Of a stretch of 64,000 nt of DNA, positions 61,231 through 64,000 are shown in pieces. Positions within the stretch are counted from its first letter, which is position 1. The number at the start of each line of letters is the position of its first letter. The notes below the pieces were generated by a model, which did not search any database, was not told the origin of the DNA, and saw nothing but the letters and a program-made list of their open reading frames with translations. The stretch is from assembly GCA_905250115.1 (NCBI GenBank), contig CAJNOI010000003.1, positions 1,242,523-1,306,522 of the forward strand, in the 5' to 3' direction. The DNA comes from Adineta steineri. Its lineage: Eukaryota; Rotifera; Eurotatoria; Adinetida; Adinetidae. Made by a program: the position numbers and the translations under genes.

Positions 61231-62438
61231 TCAATCAAGATCACGTTCTAGAGGACCTAAATATTATATAAAATTATTATTTATTACAAATTTATATTTA
61301 CTTTCACTTCGTTCATCTCTTGATGTACTACCGAATTGTCTTGATGAACGATCTAAATTTGAAAAAAAAATAATTTCGACTATTTCCTTCGTGTTTCATT
61401 TACCTGATGTTTGAGGAGATGTTTTATAAGGATTTTCAAGAGGTTTGAAGTAAAAGTTTCTATGAGGATTAGTATTGCTGGGGGAAGGAGTTGTGTTTTG
61501 AGGACCAACTACATTGGTGGGTCTTTGTGGTGGTGGTGTTGTCGTTGGTTGAGGCTAAAAAATATTTATTAGTAATGAAAAAATTGAATAAAAATCTTAT
61601 GTGACTCACTCGTGCACTTGGTGGTGCTGGTGCTGGTGGTGGTGGTGAAATTTTTTCTATATATTGATAAATGTCGTCAACATCTTTACATGTTTTTATA
61701 ATCGAAAGAAGATGATCCGACTTGTCAGATTCAAATTTTTTTCTAGAAATAGCTTCTACTGCGTTATGAGCATCATCATATGTATATCTATTTAGTCCAG
61801 GAGCGAAATGATACGCTTCACTGAGAAATAAACGTTCAGCACGATTATTACCATGTCTATTGATATTATGAACGGCACGAAATACATTTGTCAATGGAGT
61901 TCTTTCTAATTCGCTGCGAAGTTTTCTCAAAGGTTCTGCAATATTCTCAAGTGAAGTTTCCATAGGATCTACATTTGAATTGATTTCGTTCATTTTTGAT
62001 TGTATAACTGATTTGATCTGATTTGGATTATCTCCATACGCCATTGATACACGTAAAATACTATCGGAACAATTTTTAATTTCATACGGAAGTTGTTGTT
62101 TCCATTGTTCGAGTTCATATCGATTAGGATTTCTTTTACGTCTAATTTTAGCAATTTCTAATTCCATAATTGGTTGACTAATTGGTTGGCGTTGATCAAT
62201 TTTGTTTTGAACAAATTTCTAAAATTTACTAGATTAATATAAACCAATTATACAAGTCAATTATTACCTTAAAATCAGCAACTACATCATGAGTCATATC
62301 ATGATTAAGTGAATTTTGAGATCCATAGAAACTATTGTTAGATCCTCGTGATGAATAATCATTATCATCATCACCTCGATACATGGATGAGGATGATCCA
62401 TATCTACTGCTTCTTCCATCACCACCTCCTGAAGCCAT
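61231..62438 (-). CDS. hypothetical protein, Ser/Gly-rich N-terminus, helical middle, Pro-rich tail
   Basis: Not recognised. Start ATG at 62436-62438 (MASGGGDGRSSRYGSSSSMY), an Asp/Ser/Asn-rich leader of about 57 residues, then a long charged helical region (MELEIAKIRRKRNPNRYELE to DDIYQYIEKI, about 61650-62170), a Pro/Ala block PPPPAPAPP, a Thr/Pro stretch PQPTTTPPPQRP, and a Ser/Arg-rich end ERSESPLERDLD with the stop TGA at 61231-61233. The final two exons are separated by a roughly 50-bp intron. No signal peptide or membrane segment; likely cytosolic or nuclear, perhaps a scaffold. It lies 226 nt downstream of the HOIP-like gene on the same strand and tail to tail with PGAP1. Confidence 0.6.
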
Positions 62439-62664
62439 TTGATCAAGATTTTATTTATTTATATATGCAGTTTAATTTTAAATATCATCAACTTTGCAAT
62501 AAGAGTAAAATTATATGTAAAAATCTACAAAATGAAATATATATGACATAATTTCACGTTTGAATAATATTGATTATAAAATTGTTTACAAAAATAAATT
62601 ATTATAAAAAAATATTCTGTTTTTCTCCCGTAGATTTTTATTATCATATGCATAGCGATAAGCA

Positions 62665-64000
62665 TCAAGGTTTTAGTTTTTTTGGTTTACCCAATGAAGT
62701 ATTTAAATTTTGTTGACATAACTAAAAGAATTTAGAAAATAGAAAAATAATTATAAACTTATATGCATACTTGTATTAAATTTTCACGAGTTATATTTTC
62801 TGGGATAACAATTGATGCTTTTCTAAGCATTTGCGCAAGATTATTGTCTTCATAAATTGCCCTAAAATAGAAAGTTATTGAAGATATTGTATATTTAAAT
62901 AATAATTTACCATGGTTCTATCTGATGACGCCAAATAAGAGAACAAAGGAGTTGTCGATAACACATTCTATTCAAGAGATATTAAACAATCCAAAAAGAT
63001 ATATAAATCGAAGCTTCATACTCGCATAGTCGATCTTCACAAATTGTTGATGTTGCCTTTCCACATTCTTCTACAGGACATATTTTAGTAGTGGAGATTG
63101 ACTTATCTTGAAGTTCTTTTGTTACATCTATACTATGATCCTATAAAAAAAATAATGAAGAATTTAATAAAATAGAAATTAATACGAACAGTTAATAATT
63201 TAACAATTGCATTGATATCACCAATACGAGTTTCTCGGAAACAATTCGGACAGCAATGAGCATGAAGGGTATTCATTAAAAGACAATTATCTTTGGGACA
63301 TTTCTAAATAATAATGTACTATATACATATATAATTAAATATATATTTTACCGGTTCTTTCGAAGGTGAATAGAAGAATGCTGAACACATTCGACAAAAG
63401 TCTGTGTGACATTGCTTACAGGTAAAATGTTCACAGCCTCCTGCTTGACTACAAATACAAATAAAGTATAAATTTTATCATGTGATTCCGTATTTAATAT
63501 ACTATTGATAAATGGCAGAACAATTTTCATTTGGACATTTGATGCCGGATTCACTCAAATATTTATATGCCTGTACAGTTGGATCATCAGGGTCGTTATT
63601 TATTAACCATTCTTCATACTTTTCACATGTCATCTCAGTATGTTCCGGATGCCACTAGAGAAAAAAAAGATTTTACTTGAGTTAAGAAAATGTGTAGTCA
63701 TTATCTACAACTCACTTTTCGATTACATTGACGACATTGACCAAATTCACAATCAGGACAATAAATTAAACCAATGCGATTATTATCGTCAACAATAAAA
63801 TAACTCGGACACTAGAATAAATAGGAGATATAGAATGAATGAAGGAAAAAAGCAATTGATAAATGTACCTTCGGACTACCACATGGTTTTGTATGTTTAT
63901 CTCTGTTTGCAATAAATGAGTTATGATGATATCTTTCGAGAATATCTGGTTCATCACGAAACCATTGACGAAGCTAAATAAATAAAATTTCAGCAATTTT
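62665..64000 (-). CDS. RNF31: HOIP/RNF31-like RBR E3 ligase, C-terminal part (5' end outside window)
   Basis: The exons visible encode IBR, RING2 and the linear-ubiquitin-determining domain (LDD) of the LUBAC catalytic subunit, which makes Met1-linked ubiquitin chains. IBR: CGSPKC...CPDCEFGQCRQCNRKWH (about 63710-63900). The helix EMTCEKYEEWLINNDPDDPT and GIKCPNENCSAIYQ lead to RING2. RING2 has the catalytic-cysteine context QAGGCEHFTCKQC (about 63415-63450), equivalent to RGGCMHFHC in human HOIP. The LDD is recognisable from LMNTLHAH, ECGKATSTICEDRLC (human ACGKE...GLCQAHY), CYRQLLCSLIW and EPWAIYED. Notably HGHHPRDC of human is HAHCCPNC here. The stop is at 62665. The protein continues beyond position 64000, so N-terminal domains (PUB, NZF, UBA, RING1) cannot be judged. 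Confidence 0.85.

Overview
This window is nuclear DNA from an invertebrate animal, most probably a bdelloid rotifer of the Rotaria type. The evidence is AT-rich DNA, GT-AG introns of mostly about 50-70 bp inside conserved metazoan genes, and gene families known to be expanded in bdelloids: ADP-ribosyltransferase plus TPR, F-box/LRR, sushi-repeat and PPC-like surface proteins. The species call is inference; the gene calls rest on the translated exons.

Layout. 1-3.84 kb: no gene seen. 3.85-8.80 kb (-): WIPI/Atg18 autophagy propeller and, upstream of it, NPL4 (p97 cofactor), 118 nt apart. 10.09-11.47 kb (+): type I membrane protein with two PPC-like domains and a PPxY tail. 12.45-15.84 kb (+): secreted protein with ten sushi/CCP domains. 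15.9-26.3 kb (-): two tandem SLC7 amino-acid transporter light chains flanking an ART-TPR gene; a 316-bp hAT-type MITE with a perfect 8-bp target duplication sits in the last TPR of that gene. 22.8-23.5 kb: GC-richer unrecognised duplicated remnant. 27.9-31.0 kb (-): chain of LRR exons, each internal one exactly 84 nt, probably headed by an F-box exon.

32.2-42.9 kb is a dense housekeeping block: adenylosuccinate synthetase (-), a U1-type zinc finger/RGG protein (-), then head-to-head with it ELP5, PEX14 and mitochondrial L15 on the + strand. The last three are separated by only 66 and 97 nt, each gap holding a pyrimidine tract plus CAG just before the next ATG. This looks like a trans-spliced polycistron; spliced-leader trans-splicing is known in bdelloids.

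43.1-54.7 kb (-): one long gene for a single-pass membrane protein with a Ser/Asn/Gln-rich cytoplasmic tail, unusual kilobase-scale introns and an apparent in-frame alternative first exon. 56.8-57.2 kb (-): intronless DUF202 membrane protein. 58.3-61.1 kb (+): PGAP1 GPI-inositol deacylase. 61.2-62.4 kb (-): unrecognised protein. 62.7 kb to the window end (-): C-terminal RBR-LDD part of a HOIP/RNF31-like linear-ubiquitin ligase, cut by the window edge.

The most notable items are the MITE-truncated ART-TPR gene, the putative ELP5-PEX14-MRPL15 operon, the 84-nt LRR exon array, the PPC-domain receptor-like protein, the L15 protein lacking its basic Gly/Arg-rich segment, and a strong 40-bp inverted repeat inside a giant intron. 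No tRNA, rRNA or CRISPR was seen. Intron boundaries were read by eye.
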